From: Paraburkholderia ginsengisoli NBRC 100965
Lineage (GTDB): Bacteria; Pseudomonadota; Gammaproteobacteria; Burkholderiales; Burkholderiaceae
Assembly: GCF_000739735.1 (NCBI RefSeq)
Contig: NZ_BBJF01000004.1
Span: 124,001 to 188,000 of the forward strand
DNA: 64,000 nt
Direction of reading: 5' to 3'
The position numbers and the translations under genes are program-made. Position 1 is the first letter of the stretch, and each line of letters starts with the position of its first letter. The notes beneath the pieces were generated by a model. That model searched no databases, was not told the DNA's origin, and worked only from the letters and a program-made list of their open reading frames with translations. Positions 1 to 10,345 of this stretch are shown here, piece after piece.

Positions 1-20
1 AATCCGTGGCGTTTTGCTTT

Positions 21-56
21 ACCGCCGGCGAAATCGCGAGGATTTCGCCGTGCGGT
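21..56. terminator. Possible terminator hairpin after the Ala-rich lipoprotein gene
   Basis: A long stem is formed by 21-35 and 41-56, with a 5-nt loop (36-40) and one bulged base at 51. It lies directly downstream of the minus-strand lipoprotein gene. There is no clean T-run on the minus-strand exit side, so it may be a weak or factor-dependent terminator, or only a stabilising 3' hairpin. Confidence 0.4.
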
Positions 57-87
57 TTTCGCCCAGAGGCGAGCCCTAACCTACAGC

Positions 88-357
88 TTACTGGCTTGCG
101 CCCGAAGCCGGAGCAGCAGCCGAAGCTGCAGCGCCTGCGTCCGAAGCAGCAGCGCCTGCATCCGAAGCAGCAGCCGTAGCCGAAGCAGCAGCGTCGCTCG
201 CAGCAGCAGCCGAATCCGAAGCTGCAGCAGCAGCCGGTGCCGAAGCAGCAGCTGCATCGCTAGCCGGGGCAGCGGCCTGATCGTTGCTCTTGTTGCATGC
301 AGCCAGTGCCACAGCTGCCAACAGGGATGCTACGAGGAGGGATTTCTTCATGATCAC
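88..357 (-). CDS. Small Ala/Ser/Asp-rich lipoprotein
   Basis: 89 aa. The N-terminus is a classical lipoprotein signal: MIMKKS, a hydrophobic stretch, then a lipobox ending LAAC at Cys21, the expected lipidation site. The mature part is almost only Ala, Ser, Asp, Pro and Gly, in imperfect repeats of ASDAAAAS/ASDAGAA type, so it is probably unstructured. No catalytic domain is visible. Proteins of this kind in Burkholderiales are annotated as hypothetical lipoproteins and are presumed to sit in the outer membrane. The start could be Met1 or Met3; both give the same lipobox. Function unknown. Confidence 0.75.
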   Translation of the reverse strand: MIMKKSLLVASLLAAVALAACNKSNDQAAAPASDAAAASAPAAAAASDSAAAASDAAASATAAASDAGAAASDAGAAASAAAPASGASQ

Positions 358-585
358 GTCCTTTTATGGTTTAAAGGTAAGCAACAGCGCAAAATAAAAC
401 CGGTAATGTGCTCCAACACCGACCTGGGCCGCTGGTGGAGACGCTCTTTCGACGAGCTGGAATCTTCCCTACGGCTTGGGCGGAAATTATATGCACTTTC
501 GTACTGACAGTCGATAAATCCGGGGTCAATACGTTGTCTTTCTCATACAAAATTTCACTGTACGGTAAATAGCAGACGGGCAAAG

Positions 586-1848
586 TTACGCAAGCTCGCC
601 CACCTGTATCCAGCCCGCACAATACCACTCGTGTAGCAGTGCTGTCACCGACGAATCGTGTGAGAGTGTTACAAAGCGTTTCGCACTCAGGCACCGGTGA
701 TCGGCGAGATCAAACAGCCATTTTTTTGCGCCATCGAATGACATTTCTTCTCCATTTACGAAGAAAAAACGGCGGTTGTACAACAGATTGGTCTTGCGAT
801 CGAGGCGCAAGCCCGACTTCGATGCCTGACTGATAAAACGGGCTTCATTGAGCGGCCTTTGCGGCGGATCAAACACGACACTCGGCTTCGGTTCGCTGAG
901 ATAGGTGCCAAGGAACGTCGCAATATCCTCCTCTTTCCATTTGATGCCAGCAAGGATTGCGCCAACCCGCTCGACGAGCGCCGCCGGCAACTCGGCCGGC
1001 CGGTCGACCGCGGGTTGCTGCGGGTCGCGGTACAGCGCGCCGCTCTTGCCCGCGGATTCGCCGCGCTCGGCCAGATGGTAGAGGAACTGCGCGGTCAGTT
1101 CGCTCGCGGAGGGCGCGCGAAAACCGATCGAGCACGTCATACACTCGCCTTCGGCAATGCCGTCATGCGCGATGTGCGGCGGCAGATAAAGCATGTCGCC
1201 CGCCTCGAGCAGCCACTCCTCTTCGGCCTCGAAGTTCTGTAAAACTTTCAAAGGCAAACCGGGTTGCAGTGTCAGATCTTTCTGCGAGCTAATGCGCCAG
1301 CGCCGTGTGCCTTTTACTTGCAAAAGAAACACATCGTAGGAATCGAAGTGCGGGCCTACGCCGCCGCCGTCGGTTGCGTACGAGATCATCAGGTCGTCGA
1401 GACGCGCGTCGGGCACGAAGCGGAAGCGGTCGAGCAATGCGCGCGCGCGATCGTCGTGGAGGTCCACGCCTTGCACGAGCAGGGTCCATGCGCGCTGCTT
1501 CAGCGACGGCAGTTCGTCGGCCGCAAACGGTCCGTGCTCGAGCTGCCACTTGTTGAGGAAGTGAGTGATCAGGCGCGCTTCGACTTCGTCCTGATCGGCC
1601 AACTCGAAGAACTCGTCGCGCGTGAGCGGTGCCTCGACATTCGGAATCGCCTGGCGGATCAGCAGCGGCTTCTTTTGCCAGTACCGGCGCATGAATTGCG
1701 AGGGGCTCAGATTGCCGAGCAACGCAGTCGGCGTATCGGGCGAGGGCGGCAGAACGGGAAGCGCAGCGGGAGGCACCGGCTTTGAAGCCGGCGACGAATT
1801 CCGTGCCGAAGCTGCATCGGCCGGGTGGTCAGTGGGCCGCTTGGGCAT
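586..1848 (-). CDS. roxA: JmjC/cupin ribosomal-protein hydroxylase (RoxA/YcfD-like)
   Basis: 420 aa from the ATG at 1848. The family are 2-oxoglutarate/Fe(II) oxygenases; E. coli YcfD hydroxylates an arginine of ribosomal protein L16. The Fe-binding facial triad is visible as HFD in GPHFDSYD (about residues 167-169) with a distal His in LPPHIAHDG (about 225-228). An RRW segment follows, and a C-terminal winged-helix-like dimerisation part extends to the end. A Pro/Ala-rich N-terminal tail of about 40 residues precedes the LGNLSPSQF start of the core. A further in-frame upstream start would run into the slyD-like leader, so the ATG preceding PKRPTDH is preferred. It is transcribed divergently from the SlyD-like gene across only 32 bp. 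The fold is clear; L16 as substrate is inferred from family membership. Confidence 0.85.
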   Translation of the reverse strand: MPKRPTDHPADAASARNSSPASKPVPPAALPVLPPSPDTPTALLGNLSPSQFMRRYWQKKPLLIRQAIPNVEAPLTRDEFFELADQDEVEARLITHFLNKWQLEHGPFAADELPSLKQRAWTLLVQGVDLHDDRARALLDRFRFVPDARLDDLMISYATDGGGVGPHFDSYDVFLLQVKGTRRWRISSQKDLTLQPGLPLKVLQNFEAEEEWLLEAGDMLYLPPHIAHDGIAEGECMTCSIGFRAPSASELTAQFLYHLAERGESAGKSGALYRDPQQPAVDRPAELPAALVERVGAILAGIKWKEEDIATFLGTYLSEPKPSVVFDPPQRPLNEARFISQASKSGLRLDRKTNLLYNRRFFFVNGEEMSFDGAKKWLFDLADHRCLSAKRFVTLSHDSSVTALLHEWYCAGWIQVGELA

Positions 1849-1880
1849 CGTATAATGTGAGTTGTATTCTGGAGAATCGA

Positions 1881-2420
1881 ATGAAAATCGCAAAGAACAC
1901 CGTCGTGTCGGTCGCTTACAAGCTATCGGATGCGCAGGGCAATCTGATTGAAGAAAGCGACGAGCCGATGGTCTATCTGCACGGCGGCTATGATGGCACG
2001 TTCCCCAAGATCGAGGAAGAGCTCGACGGCCACGAGGCCGGCTTCGAGACTCAGATCCAGCTCGAACCGCAAGATGCGTTCGGCGAGTACGACCCCGATC
2101 TCGTGAAGATCGAGCCGCGCGATCGTTTCCCGGAACCGCTCGAAGTCGGCATGCAATTCGAAGGTACGCCTGAAGAGGGCGACGAGGATCTCGACTCGCT
2201 GGTCTACGTGGTCACCGACGTCGCGGAAGACAAGGTCGTGCTTGATGGCAACCATCCGCTCGCTGGCATGGCGCTGCGTTTTGCGCTAACGGTGAAGGAC
2301 GTGCGTCCGGCTACCGAAGACGAAATCCAGCACGAGCACGCGCATGGCGCGGACGGCCTCGAGATCCTCGGCGAAGACGACGAGGAAGACGAAGACAAGT
2401 CAGGGCCTACTCTGCACTGA
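1881..2420 (+). CDS. slyD: FKBP-type peptidyl-prolyl cis-trans isomerase, SlyD-like
   Basis: 179 aa, starting MKIAKNTVVSVAYKL. The FKBP core is interrupted by an IF (insert-in-flap) chaperone domain (LEPQDAFGEYDPDLVKIEPR onward). The core returns at NHPLAGMALRF, the family signature NHPLAGxxLxF. The tail has HEHAHG, a short His-containing metal-binding tail, then an acidic run. It assists proline isomerisation and folding, and in E. coli also nickel delivery; the short His content makes a strong nickel role uncertain. The 3' end overlaps by 21 bp the end of the convergent metallophosphoesterase-like gene. A TATAAT at 1851-1856 lies in the 32-bp divergent spacer, but no good -35 was seen. Confidence 0.9.
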   Translation: MKIAKNTVVSVAYKLSDAQGNLIEESDEPMVYLHGGYDGTFPKIEEELDGHEAGFETQIQLEPQDAFGEYDPDLVKIEPRDRFPEPLEVGMQFEGTPEEGDEDLDSLVYVVTDVAEDKVVLDGNHPLAGMALRFALTVKDVRPATEDEIQHEHAHGADGLEILGEDDEEDEDKSGPTLH

Positions 2421-3794
2421 ACTCGGCGGCACGCCGCCGGACACGCCCGAGCCTGACGAGGCGCCGGGTGTGTGCGGGGCCAAGGCCGGGGCGGGCGGAG
2501 CCGACATTGCCGGCCCGTATCCGCCGCCGCCCTGATCGGCCGGTATGTGTGGTAGCTGATCCGGTTGCGGCTCGCCGGGCGTTTGCAACAACGGCGGCAA
2601 TTCTGACGCCGGTCCGAGTGCCGGTACTGCCGGCATCGACGCAGCCGGTTCCTCGCGTGGCGATACCGGTGGCGTCGTAGGCATCGGCATGTGCTTTGGC
2701 ACATCGCGCACACTTACACGGAACGGCGGTTTCCTGCCTGGATCCGCTTCAATCTGAATCCACTGGTTAAGACGATCATGCGGTGCAAGCGCGACCCGCG
2801 TGAGATTCGTGACCAGCATCCCTTTGTCATTGCGTAACGGCTGATCGATCACGAAGCCGCCGTTGGCGTGTTCGTCGTCGCCATGAATCACCAACACCGG
2901 CCCGTGGAAAATCTGCGCGAGCTTGACGAGGCTGCGTTTGAATTCCAGAAAACCGTCGCGGCGCGGACTGTGCGCAAAGCGCAGCCACGCGAAACGGTCG
3001 GGCCGTTCGTATCGTTCCGGATCGAAGTCGCCCTGCAGGAACACGACGATCGCGCGCGCGTCGCGGCGTTTCGCATATTCGCCCGCGTGCTCGAGCCAGA
3101 AGGCGTTGGCGACGACCCGGTCTTCGAATTCGCCATTGCGGCCGCCCGCGGTCAGATAGTGGTTGTTCGGGCCCGGCGCATTCAGACCGAGGAACACGAT
3201 GTCGCCCGCTTTGTCACCTTTCTCGCCCTTGTCCCCCGACAGCCAGCGCACGTTTTCGCGAAACGGCCGGAAGCGCGAGACCTCGCTTTCCCGTGTCAGC
3301 GCGAGCGGATTCTGACCCATCGACGTGGCGTCGGCGAACAGCGTCTGACGCAACAGGTCGAGCCGTTCGATCGGATCGAAGCCGCCGGCTTCTGCCGTGC
3401 CGCAATCGACCCAGTCGTGCTGGCCCGGAATGAAGAAGAGCGGGATGCGCGAGGTTTCCAGCACCGCATGGCGGCGCTCGTAGAGCGCATCGCGGCAGGC
3501 TTCTTTCGGTCCCTTCAGATTGCCGTTGTAGACGATGAACGACACGTCGCGCTCACGGTTGATCGCTTCGATCAGTCGCTGCGTGGCGGCTTCATCGGCG
3601 GGGCTGTGCAGCGTGTTGGCGATGACCGCGAAGGTGAAGCGCGGCGGCGCGGCATGGGCCGGTGTGGCGAGTGCGAGGACCGCCGCGAGCGGCACGAGAG
3701 CGCCGATTCCACCGATGAACGCAAAGGCAAACGTCAGCGCCGCGCGAAGTCCGCGCGGACGCTGCGGGGGCGTGTGTGCGTCAATGATCCGCAT
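2400..3794 (-). CDS. Metallophosphoesterase-like exported protein
   Basis: 464 aa. The N-terminus is arginine-rich, then hydrophobic ([22 protein letters not shown]) with an AHA-A site near residue 48, consistent with a signal peptide. The mature domain resembles calcineurin-like phosphoesterases: FAVIANT near the start, IPGQHDW in place of GNHD, and VIHGDDEH near the end. The first Asp motif is degenerate (VIAN), so activity is uncertain. The last ~110 residues are Pro/Gly/Ser-rich and look disordered. Its start overlaps the end of mutS by 14 bp, suggesting translational coupling; its 3' end overlaps the convergent slyD-like gene. Substrate unknown. Confidence 0.8.
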   Translation of the reverse strand: MRIIDAHTPPQRPRGLRAALTFAFAFIGGIGALVPLAAVLALATPAHAAPPRFTFAVIANTLHSPADEAATQRLIEAINRERDVSFIVYNGNLKGPKEACRDALYERRHAVLETSRIPLFFIPGQHDWVDCGTAEAGGFDPIERLDLLRQTLFADATSMGQNPLALTRESEVSRFRPFRENVRWLSGDKGEKGDKAGDIVFLGLNAPGPNNHYLTAGGRNGEFEDRVVANAFWLEHAGEYAKRRDARAIVVFLQGDFDPERYERPDRFAWLRFAHSPRRDGFLEFKRSLVKLAQIFHGPVLVIHGDDEHANGGFVIDQPLRNDKGMLVTNLTRVALAPHDRLNQWIQIEADPGRKPPFRVSVRDVPKHMPMPTTPPVSPREEPAASMPAVPALGPASELPPLLQTPGEPQPDQLPHIPADQGGGGYGPAMSAPPAPALAPHTPGASSGSGVSGGVPPSSVQSRP

Positions 3795-6468
3795 CCGGCG
3801 CGGCGGCCAGTTCGTGCAATTCGTACAGCAGGTCGAGTGCTTCGCGCGGTCGCAGATCGTTGGGATCGATGCCGCGCAAACGCTCGACGAGCGCCTGCAT
3901 CGCGGGCGATGCCGCCGCTTGCGACCCGCCGTCGTGCTCGTCGTCGTCTGCGTCTTCCAGCAGCATCGGCAGGGGTGCGGCGAACAGATCGAGTTGCGGC
4001 GCAGGCTGCGCCGCCGATTGCTGTTCGAGATGCGCGAGATGCTTGCGTGCCGCGCGAATCACCGCATTCGGCACGCCGGCGAGTTGCGCGACCTGCAAGC
4101 CGTAGCTCTGATTCGCCGGCCCTTCGCTGACCGCGTGCAGGAACACGATGCCGTGCCCATGCTCGACCGCCGACAGGTGCACGTTGGCGGCCTGCGGAAA
4201 TTCCGCCGGCAGTTGCGTGAGCTCGAAGTAGTGCGTGGCGAACAGCGTGTGGCAGCCATTGTGCGCGAGCAGATGCCGCGCGATGGCCCACGCCAGCGCT
4301 AGCCCGTCGAAGGTCGACGTGCCGCGGCCGATTTCGTCCATCAGCACGAGACTTTGCGGCGTCGCGTCGTTCAGGATCGCGGCGGCTTCGGTCATCTCGA
4401 CCATGAAGGTCGAGCGGCCGCCGGCCAGATCGTCGGCCGCGCCGATGCGCGTGAAGATGCGGTCGATCGGCCCGAATGCTGCGCGCCGCGCCGGCACATA
4501 GCTGCCCACGTACGCGAGCAGCGCGATCAGCGCGGTCTGCCGCATGAAGGTCGATTTACCGCCCATGTTCGGGCCGGTGATCAGCAACAGTTTGCGCTCG
4601 GGTGTGAGCGTGCAGTCGTTGGCGATGAACTGCTCGACCTGTGCCTCGACAACTGGATGCCGTCCCTGTTCGATTTCAATGCCGGTGTCCGGCGAGAACG
4701 AGGGCGCCACCCAATCGAGCGCGCGGGCGCGCTCGGCAAAGGCGGCGAGCAGATCGAGTTCGGCGAGCGCCGACGCGACCCGCTGGCAATCCGGAATGAA
4801 GGGCAGCAGCGCTTGCAGCAGCGCGTCGTACAGCGACCGTTCGCGCGCGAGCGCGCGTTCCTGCGCGGACAGCGCGTTGTCTTCAAACGTCTTCAGTTCC
4901 GGCGTGATGTAACGCTCGGCGTTCTTCAGCGTCTGACGGCGGCGATAGTCGTCGGGCACCTTGTCGGTCTGCCCGCGCGTGACTTCGATGTAGAAGCCAT
5001 GCACCTTGTTGTATTCGACGCGCAGATTGCCGATGCCCGTACGTGCGCGTTCACGCGTTTCGAGGTCGATCAGGAACTGTCCGCAGTTCTCCGAAATATC
5101 GCGGAGTTCATCGAGTTCCGCATCGTAGCCTCGCGCGATCGCGCCGCCGTCGCGCACCATCGCCGCCGGCTCCTGCGCGACCGCGCGTTGCAGCAGCTCG
5201 ACGCAGGCCTGCGGCGGTTCGAGCGACGCATCGATGCGCGCAAGCGAATCCGCATTCGGCGACACAGCCGCGAGTTGCGCACGCAACTCGGGCAGCGCGA
5301 TGAACGTGTCGCGCAGGCTCGACAGATCGCGCGGTCGCGCCGACAGCAGCGCGAGACGCCCGGTGATCCGTTCGATATCCGAAATCTTGCGCAACGCGCC
5401 GCGCAGCGTGTCGACGTCCGCACCCGGCGGCGCGTCGAGCAATGCGCCGATTGCCTGCTGACGCGCCTGCGCCACGGCGGACTCGCGCGGCGGGTGATGC
5501 AGCCAGTGACGCAGCAGGCGGCTGCCCATGGTCGTGCAGCAGGTGTCGAGCAGCGAGCACAGCGTGGGCGATTCGGTACCGCGCAGCGTTTCGGTGAGTT
5601 CGAGGTTGCGGCGCGTGGCAGGGTCGAGGCCGATATATTCCGACTCGTACTCGACCTTCAGGCTACGCACGTGACGCAACTGCTGGCCTTGCGTGGACGC
5701 CGCATACAGCAGCAGCGCCCCGGCCGCGCCGCACGCGCAGGTCAGCGAATGCGCGCCGAAGCCGTCGAGGCCCGCCACTTCCAGCTGGTCGCACAGGCGC
5801 TGCGTGCCCGACGCGATATCGAAATGCCAGCCCGGCACGCGTGTGAGCGCGCCGGCGTTGACGGGCGGCGTCCAGCTTGCCGAATCCGACGGTGTGTCGG
5901 CGGCCAGAATTTCGGCGGGACGGATGCGTTCGAGCGCGGCCGCCACCTGGTCCGGTGCGACCTCCGCGAGACGCAGCGCGCCGCTCGCCAGATTCAGCCA
6001 CGCGAGACCGACGCTGGTCGCGACGCCGCGCCGGTTGTGCGCCACGCACATGGCCAGCAGATAGACGTCGTTCTTGTCGGACAGCAGTGCGGCGTCCGTC
6101 AGCGTGCCCGGCGTGACCACGCGCACCACCTTGCGCTCGACCGGGCCTTTCGACGTGGCCGGGTCGCCGATCTGCTCGCAAATCGCGACGGATTCGCCAA
6201 GCTTCACCAGCTTGGCGAGGTACTGTTCGACCGCGTGATGCGGGACGCCCGCCATCTTGATCGGATTGCCGCCCGACGCGCCGCGCTGCGTGAGCGTCAG
6301 ATCGAGCAGGCGCGCGGCTTTTTCCGCGTCGTCGAAAAAGAGTTCGTAGAAGTCGCCCATCCGGTAGAACACCAGCGTGCCCGGATGCTCCCCTTTGATG
6401 CGCAGGTACTGCTGCATCATCGGCGTGTGTTGTGCGACGTCGTTGGCCGCTGCGGTTTGAATGCCCAT
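3781..6468 (-). CDS. mutS: DNA mismatch repair protein MutS
   Basis: 895 aa, slightly longer than E. coli MutS (853). The protein recognises mispairs and small loops and signals to MutL. The mismatch-binding N-terminal domain has GDFYELF with the Phe-x-Glu reading motif. The core, lever and clamp domains follow. The C-terminal ABC-type ATPase shows the P-loop [11 protein letters not shown], Walker B with [12 protein letters not shown], and a His-switch region [11 protein letters not shown] short acidic linker precedes the C-terminal tail. It overlaps the downstream metallophosphoesterase-like gene by 14 bp and appears to be first in that operon. Confidence 0.98.
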   Translation of the reverse strand: MGIQTAAANDVAQHTPMMQQYLRIKGEHPGTLVFYRMGDFYELFFDDAEKAARLLDLTLTQRGASGGNPIKMAGVPHHAVEQYLAKLVKLGESVAICEQIGDPATSKGPVERKVVRVVTPGTLTDAALLSDKNDVYLLAMCVAHNRRGVATSVGLAWLNLASGALRLAEVAPDQVAAALERIRPAEILAADTPSDSASWTPPVNAGALTRVPGWHFDIASGTQRLCDQLEVAGLDGFGAHSLTCACGAAGALLLYAASTQGQQLRHVRSLKVEYESEYIGLDPATRRNLELTETLRGTESPTLCSLLDTCCTTMGSRLLRHWLHHPPRESAVAQARQQAIGALLDAPPGADVDTLRGALRKISDIERITGRLALLSARPRDLSSLRDTFIALPELRAQLAAVSPNADSLARIDASLEPPQACVELLQRAVAQEPAAMVRDGGAIARGYDAELDELRDISENCGQFLIDLETRERARTGIGNLRVEYNKVHGFYIEVTRGQTDKVPDDYRRRQTLKNAERYITPELKTFEDNALSAQERALARERSLYDALLQALLPFIPDCQRVASALAELDLLAAFAERARALDWVAPSFSPDTGIEIEQGRHPVVEAQVEQFIANDCTLTPERKLLLITGPNMGGKSTFMRQTALIALLAYVGSYVPARRAAFGPIDRIFTRIGAADDLAGGRSTFMVEMTEAAAILNDATPQSLVLMDEIGRGTSTFDGLALAWAIARHLLAHNGCHTLFATHYFELTQLPAEFPQAANVHLSAVEHGHGIVFLHAVSEGPANQSYGLQVAQLAGVPNAVIRAARKHLAHLEQQSAAQPAPQLDLFAAPLPMLLEDADDDEHDGGSQAAASPAMQALVERLRGIDPNDLRPREALDLLYELHELAAAPDADH

Positions 6469-6627
6469 CCTCGGTGTCTTCTTGCGTTAGCTGTTCAGGG
6501 CGTGAGTTTAACCCGCCGGCGCGGCGAGCGGACCCTGGCCGGATGGCCAATCCGCACAGCGCTTCGTCGCGTGCAATGAAGGAGCTTGCATTCGCTCAAA
6601 CGCGCGCGGCCCGCCGTCGCCAGGGCG

Positions 6628-7926
6628 TCATTCCTCGACCATCGCGCGCATGTCGACGGTGCGCTCGTTGACCGCGCTGCGCCGTTTCGCGAGCCACATC
6701 ATGAACGTGATGAAACTGCCGAACACGACGATGATCCATTGCGCCGGCATCTTCGCGGTAAGCAGCAACGCGTACACGCCGAGCATCAGCAGCACCGCGA
6801 GGTTCTGGTTGAAATTCTGCACGGCGATCGAATGGCCGGCGGACAGCAGCGTCGCGCCGCGATGCTGGAGAATCGCGTTCATCGGCACGATGAAAAAGCC
6901 CGATAGCGCGCCGAGCAGGATCATCAGCGGATAGGCGAGCAGGATGTAGATCGGCAACACGTACGAGCCGATGCGGATGCCCGCGCCCGCCGGGAACAGG
7001 TCCTTGTTGTAGAAGGCCATGGCGATCGCCACCGCGCCGGTCAGAATGCCGACCGGCAGCACCCGCAGCGACTTGCGCAATGGAATCAGCGCGGCCGCGG
7101 CCGCCGCGCCGACCGCAATGCCGAGCCCCGTCACGCCTTGCATCACCGCCGCCTTCGACAACGTCAGCCCGAGGTTCACGTTGGCCCACTTGAGCACCAG
7201 CAATTGCAGCGTCACCGCGCCGCCCCACATCAGCGTGGTGACCCACAGCGCGATCTGCGCGAGTTTGTCGGCCCACAGCACGTTGAAGCAATGGTAGAAA
7301 TCGCCGACCAGTTTCTTCGGTTCCGACAGACGGTTCGGATAACGCGCGCCCGTATCCGGAATGAAGATGTTGATCGTCGCGGCGATCGCGTAGGTGAGCA
7401 TCACCGCGAACATCGCCAGATCGGCCGACGAGCGGATCAGCGGCAGATGCGCATGCGCGACGAATTTATCGGCGAAGGTGCTGATCAGTGCGCCGCCCAC
7501 CATCGTGCCGACGATGGTCGACAGCACCGTTGCCGATTCGAGCCACGCGTTCGCCTTGACGAGCTTTTCCGCGGGCAGCAGTTCGGTGAGGATGCCGTAC
7601 TTCGCCGGCGAATACGCGGCCGCGCCGAAGCCGACCACACCGTAGGCGATCATCGGATGAACGCCGGCGATCATCATCAGGCAGCCGCTCGCTTTCAGCG
7701 CGTTCGAGACGAACATCACGTGGCGCTTTTGCATCGCGTCGGCGAACGCGCCGACGAACGGTGCGAGCAGCACGTACGAGACCGTGAAGAAAATCTGTAG
7801 CAGTGGGGTGACCCAGGCGGCCGAGCGGATCACGGAGAGCAGCGCGATGGCGGCGATCAGCAGGGCATTGTCCGCGAGCGACGAAACGAACTGCGCCGCG
7901 ATGATTGTGTAGAAGCCTTTTTTCAT
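6628..7926 (-). CDS. lplT: Lysophospholipid transporter LplT (MFS)
   Basis: 432 aa from MKKGFYTIIAAQF. About 12 hydrophobic segments are spread over the length, typical of a major-facilitator transporter. LplT flips lysophosphatidylethanolamine to the inner leaflet for reacylation. The N-terminal pattern QFVSSLADNALLIAAIALL and the loop PAKYGILTELLP match the family. An upstream in-frame extension (to 8049) adds 41 Arg/Ala-rich residues before the first helix and is not likely to be translated. There is no fused acyltransferase domain, unlike in some relatives. It is separated from mutS by about 160 bp and runs in the same direction. Confidence 0.92.
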   Translation of the reverse strand: MKKGFYTIIAAQFVSSLADNALLIAAIALLSVIRSAAWVTPLLQIFFTVSYVLLAPFVGAFADAMQKRHVMFVSNALKASGCLMMIAGVHPMIAYGVVGFGAAAYSPAKYGILTELLPAEKLVKANAWLESATVLSTIVGTMVGGALISTFADKFVAHAHLPLIRSSADLAMFAVMLTYAIAATINIFIPDTGARYPNRLSEPKKLVGDFYHCFNVLWADKLAQIALWVTTLMWGGAVTLQLLVLKWANVNLGLTLSKAAVMQGVTGLGIAVGAAAAAALIPLRKSLRVLPVGILTGAVAIAMAFYNKDLFPAGAGIRIGSYVLPIYILLAYPLMILLGALSGFFIVPMNAILQHRGATLLSAGHSIAVQNFNQNLAVLLMLGVYALLLTAKMPAQWIIVVFGSFITFMMWLAKRRSAVNERTVDMRAMVEE

Positions 7927-8078
7927 GAAGCTGAGTGAGGGCTGCGCGGTGGTCCGCTGCAAGGCGGGGCGCAAGGCGGGCGCAGCGAAAAACGCGCGAA
8001 ACGCAGCCGGCAAATCAGCGTGCCGGCGCGGCATCCCGCTTTGTAGCACGAACGCTCATGCGGTGCAGAGCCGCCAAC

Positions 8079-8104
8079 AAAAAAGCGGCCGAAGCCGCTT
8101 TTTT
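8079..8104. terminator. Bidirectional rho-independent terminator
   Basis: A perfect 5-bp GC stem (8085-8089/8094-8098, loop CGAA) is flanked by six A and six T residues, extending the stem to 11 bp. It has a T-run on either strand. It sits between suhB and lplT and should terminate suhB transcription. Confidence 0.9.
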
Positions 8105-8148
8105 CGCATTCGCGCTGCCGGTTCAGGCCGGCTCGCCCGCAGCCGGCT

Positions 8149-8952
8149 TCAAGCCGATTGCTGGCGTGTGCGGCTGTAGCGCGACAGGACCGGAATCATC
8201 TGCGCGTAGATCTTCGGGTTACCCGCGACGATTTCGCCGACGTGCAGGAACTCCGAGTCGCCCGTGTAGTTGCCGACCAGGCCGCCGGCTTCCGTGATCA
8301 GCAGGCTGCCCGCGGCGACGTCCCATGCATTGAGGCCTTGCTCGAAGAAGCCGTCCATGCGGCCGGCGGCGACGTTCGCCAGATCGAGCGCGGCGGCGCC
8401 CGGGCGGCGCAGGCCCGCGCAGGCTTCGGTCATTTCGGCGAACTGGCGGCCGTAGGCTTCGAGGCCGTCGTTTTCGCGGAACGGGAAGCCGGTGCCGATC
8501 AGGCCGTCGGCCAGACGGTCGCGCTTCGCGACACGGATGCGGCGATCGTTCAGGAATGCGCCACGGCCGCGCGACGCGGTGTACAGGTCGTTACGGGTCG
8601 GGTCGTAGACCACGGCCTGCGTCACGGTGCCCTTGTGCGCGAGCGCGATCGACACGCAGTAGTACGGGAAGCCGTGGATGAAGTTGGTGGTGCCGTCGAG
8701 CGGATCGATGATCCACTGGTACTCGGATTCGTTATCCGACTTGCCGGATTCTTCGGCGAGGATCGCGTGATCGGGGTAGGCGGTCTTCAGCGTGTCGATG
8801 ATCGCCGCTTCAGACGCTTTGTCGACCTCCGTGACGAAATCGTTGTGCTGCTTCTTGCTGACCTGAATCAGATCGAGGTCGAGCGATGCGCGGTTGATGA
8901 TCTGGGCTGCGCGGCGTGCGGCCTTCACAGCGATATTGAGCATGGGATGCAT
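8149..8952 (-). CDS. suhB: Inositol-1-monophosphatase family protein SuhB
   Basis: 267 aa from [21 protein letters not shown] lies a few bases upstream. The metal-binding motifs of the Li-sensitive phosphatase family are present: EESG (about residue 67), [12 protein letters not shown] (about 80-91) and [17 protein letters not shown] near the C-terminus. The family dephosphorylates inositol monophosphate; in E. coli SuhB also joins rRNA antitermination complexes. The longer upstream reading frame (to 9081) has Arg-rich composition without homology character. A terminator lies 45 bp downstream. Confidence 0.95.
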   Translation of the reverse strand: MHPMLNIAVKAARRAAQIINRASLDLDLIQVSKKQHNDFVTEVDKASEAAIIDTLKTAYPDHAILAEESGKSDNESEYQWIIDPLDGTTNFIHGFPYYCVSIALAHKGTVTQAVVYDPTRNDLYTASRGRGAFLNDRRIRVAKRDRLADGLIGTGFPFRENDGLEAYGRQFAEMTEACAGLRRPGAAALDLANVAAGRMDGFFEQGLNAWDVAAGSLLITEAGGLVGNYTGDSEFLHVGEIVAGNPKIYAQMIPVLSRYSRTRQQSA

Positions 8953-9309
8953 GAGACTGGATCCTTGTGCCGGGGCAGCACGGCTGCTGGCCGGTAAATG
9001 AGCGCAAAATCTGCGCTGACGGGCGCCCGAAGAGCGCGAAAACAGCACGGAACGCCCGCCCGGCACAGGACCGGCGCGCATTCCGCCGACGGAGACGAAT
9101 TGAATAAGAACGAGGCGCCCGGGTCGGCAAAGGGCCGAACCGGGCGCGAATGGCGGTATTTTACCTGAGTCCGGGCGACGCGGCAGCGTTCGCGTGGCGG
9201 GCGCGATCCGAGGGCAATGCGGGGCGGGGCAGCGGTGTCGCTGCCGCTATTTCGGAGTCGACCCGAGGTTGGCGCTACCATACGCGTCTTTAGCTTGCAG
9301 AATTCCATC

Positions 9310-10149
9310 GTGGACCATACCCACCATTCCTCCGATCCCGCCGTGGCCGATCTGCGCGGCGGCTTCACCTCGACGCGCTTCGTGCTCGTCGAACCTAGCC
9401 ATCCGGGCAACGTCGGCGCGGCCGCGCGCGCGCTGAAGACTATGGGCTTCTCACGGCTCGTGCTGGTGTCGCCGCGTGTGCTGCACGTGCAGACCGATCC
9501 GGAAGCGATCGCGATGGCGAGCGGCGCCGACGACGTGCTCGCGTCCGCGCACGTCGTGCCGACCCTCGCCGACGCGCTGGTCGGCGTGCACTGGTCGATC
9601 GCGCTGACCGCACGGTTGCGCGAATACGGCCCGCCCCAATGGACGCCGCGTGCGGCGGCCGCCGTTGCGCATGAGCAGGCGGTGCACGGCGAAATCGCGC
9701 TGGTGTTCGGCAACGAGCGCACGGGCCTGTCGAACGAGGACGTCGAACGCTGCAGCGCGCTCGCGCATATTCCGGCCAATCCCGCCTACAGCTCGCTGAA
9801 TCTCGCGCAGGCCGTGCAGGTGCTCGCCTACGAGTTGCGCACCGAGTATCTGTCGGAGGATGACACGGCGGCCCGCGCGCTCGTCGCGGCTCAGGCCGGC
9901 GCGGCGGCGCAGGGCGAGCCGGCCGGCCCGCGTGCCGCGAGCGATGAAATCGAAAGCATGTTCACGCATCTCGAAAGCGCGCTGGTCGCGCTCGAGTTTC
10001 TCGATCCGGCCAATCCGAAGAAGCTGATGTCCCGCTTGCGGCGTCTCTTCGCGCGTTCGGGGCTGGAGCGCGAGGAAGTCAACATCGTGCGCGGCATCGC
10101 CAAGCACATCCTGCTGAAGACGAAGCGCACGGACGGCAGCGCGTCCTGA
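9310..10149 (+). CDS. trmJ: tRNA (cytidine/uridine-2'-O-)-methyltransferase TrmJ
   Basis: About 279 aa if translation starts at the GTG at 9310 (VDHTHHSSDP); the frame is open back to 9217, so a longer start cannot be excluded. SPOUT (SpoU) family signatures are clear: EPSHPGNVGAAARALKTMGF, the SAM-binding FGNERTGLSNED and the knot segment NPAYSSLNLAQAVQ. TrmJ methylates the ribose at position 32 of several tRNAs. The C-terminal helical extension after residue ~190 fits TrmJ rather than TrmH. It diverges from suhB; the ~360-bp spacer between them holds both promoters and no other gene was seen. Confidence 0.93.
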   Translation: MDHTHHSSDPAVADLRGGFTSTRFVLVEPSHPGNVGAAARALKTMGFSRLVLVSPRVLHVQTDPEAIAMASGADDVLASAHVVPTLADALVGVHWSIALTARLREYGPPQWTPRAAAAVAHEQAVHGEIALVFGNERTGLSNEDVERCSALAHIPANPAYSSLNLAQAVQVLAYELRTEYLSEDDTAARALVAAQAGAAAQGEPAGPRAASDEIESMFTHLESALVALEFLDPANPKKLMSRLRRLFARSGLEREEVNIVRGIAKHILLKTKRTDGSAS

Positions 10150-10345
10150 GTGTTCAGGATGCGCCGATCGCCGCATTCCTCCGACGACCTTGCCGGTAGC
10201 GTGGACTTCCGGCAGGTTTCGCGCAATCGACCTACAATCCCCGAAACGTTCTAACTAAAGCTGCCGCCGTGCTAAGCGGCCGCGCCGCCGCCATGTGTGA
10301 CGCAACACGCAGGCGGTCTTTCTCCCACAACACTCATTGCCTGCC

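Noticed and set aside
4354..6579. A 741-codon plus-strand frame opposite mutS
   Set aside because: mutS is intact and unmistakable. The antisense frame is Arg/His/Gln-rich with no domain, a codon-bias shadow.
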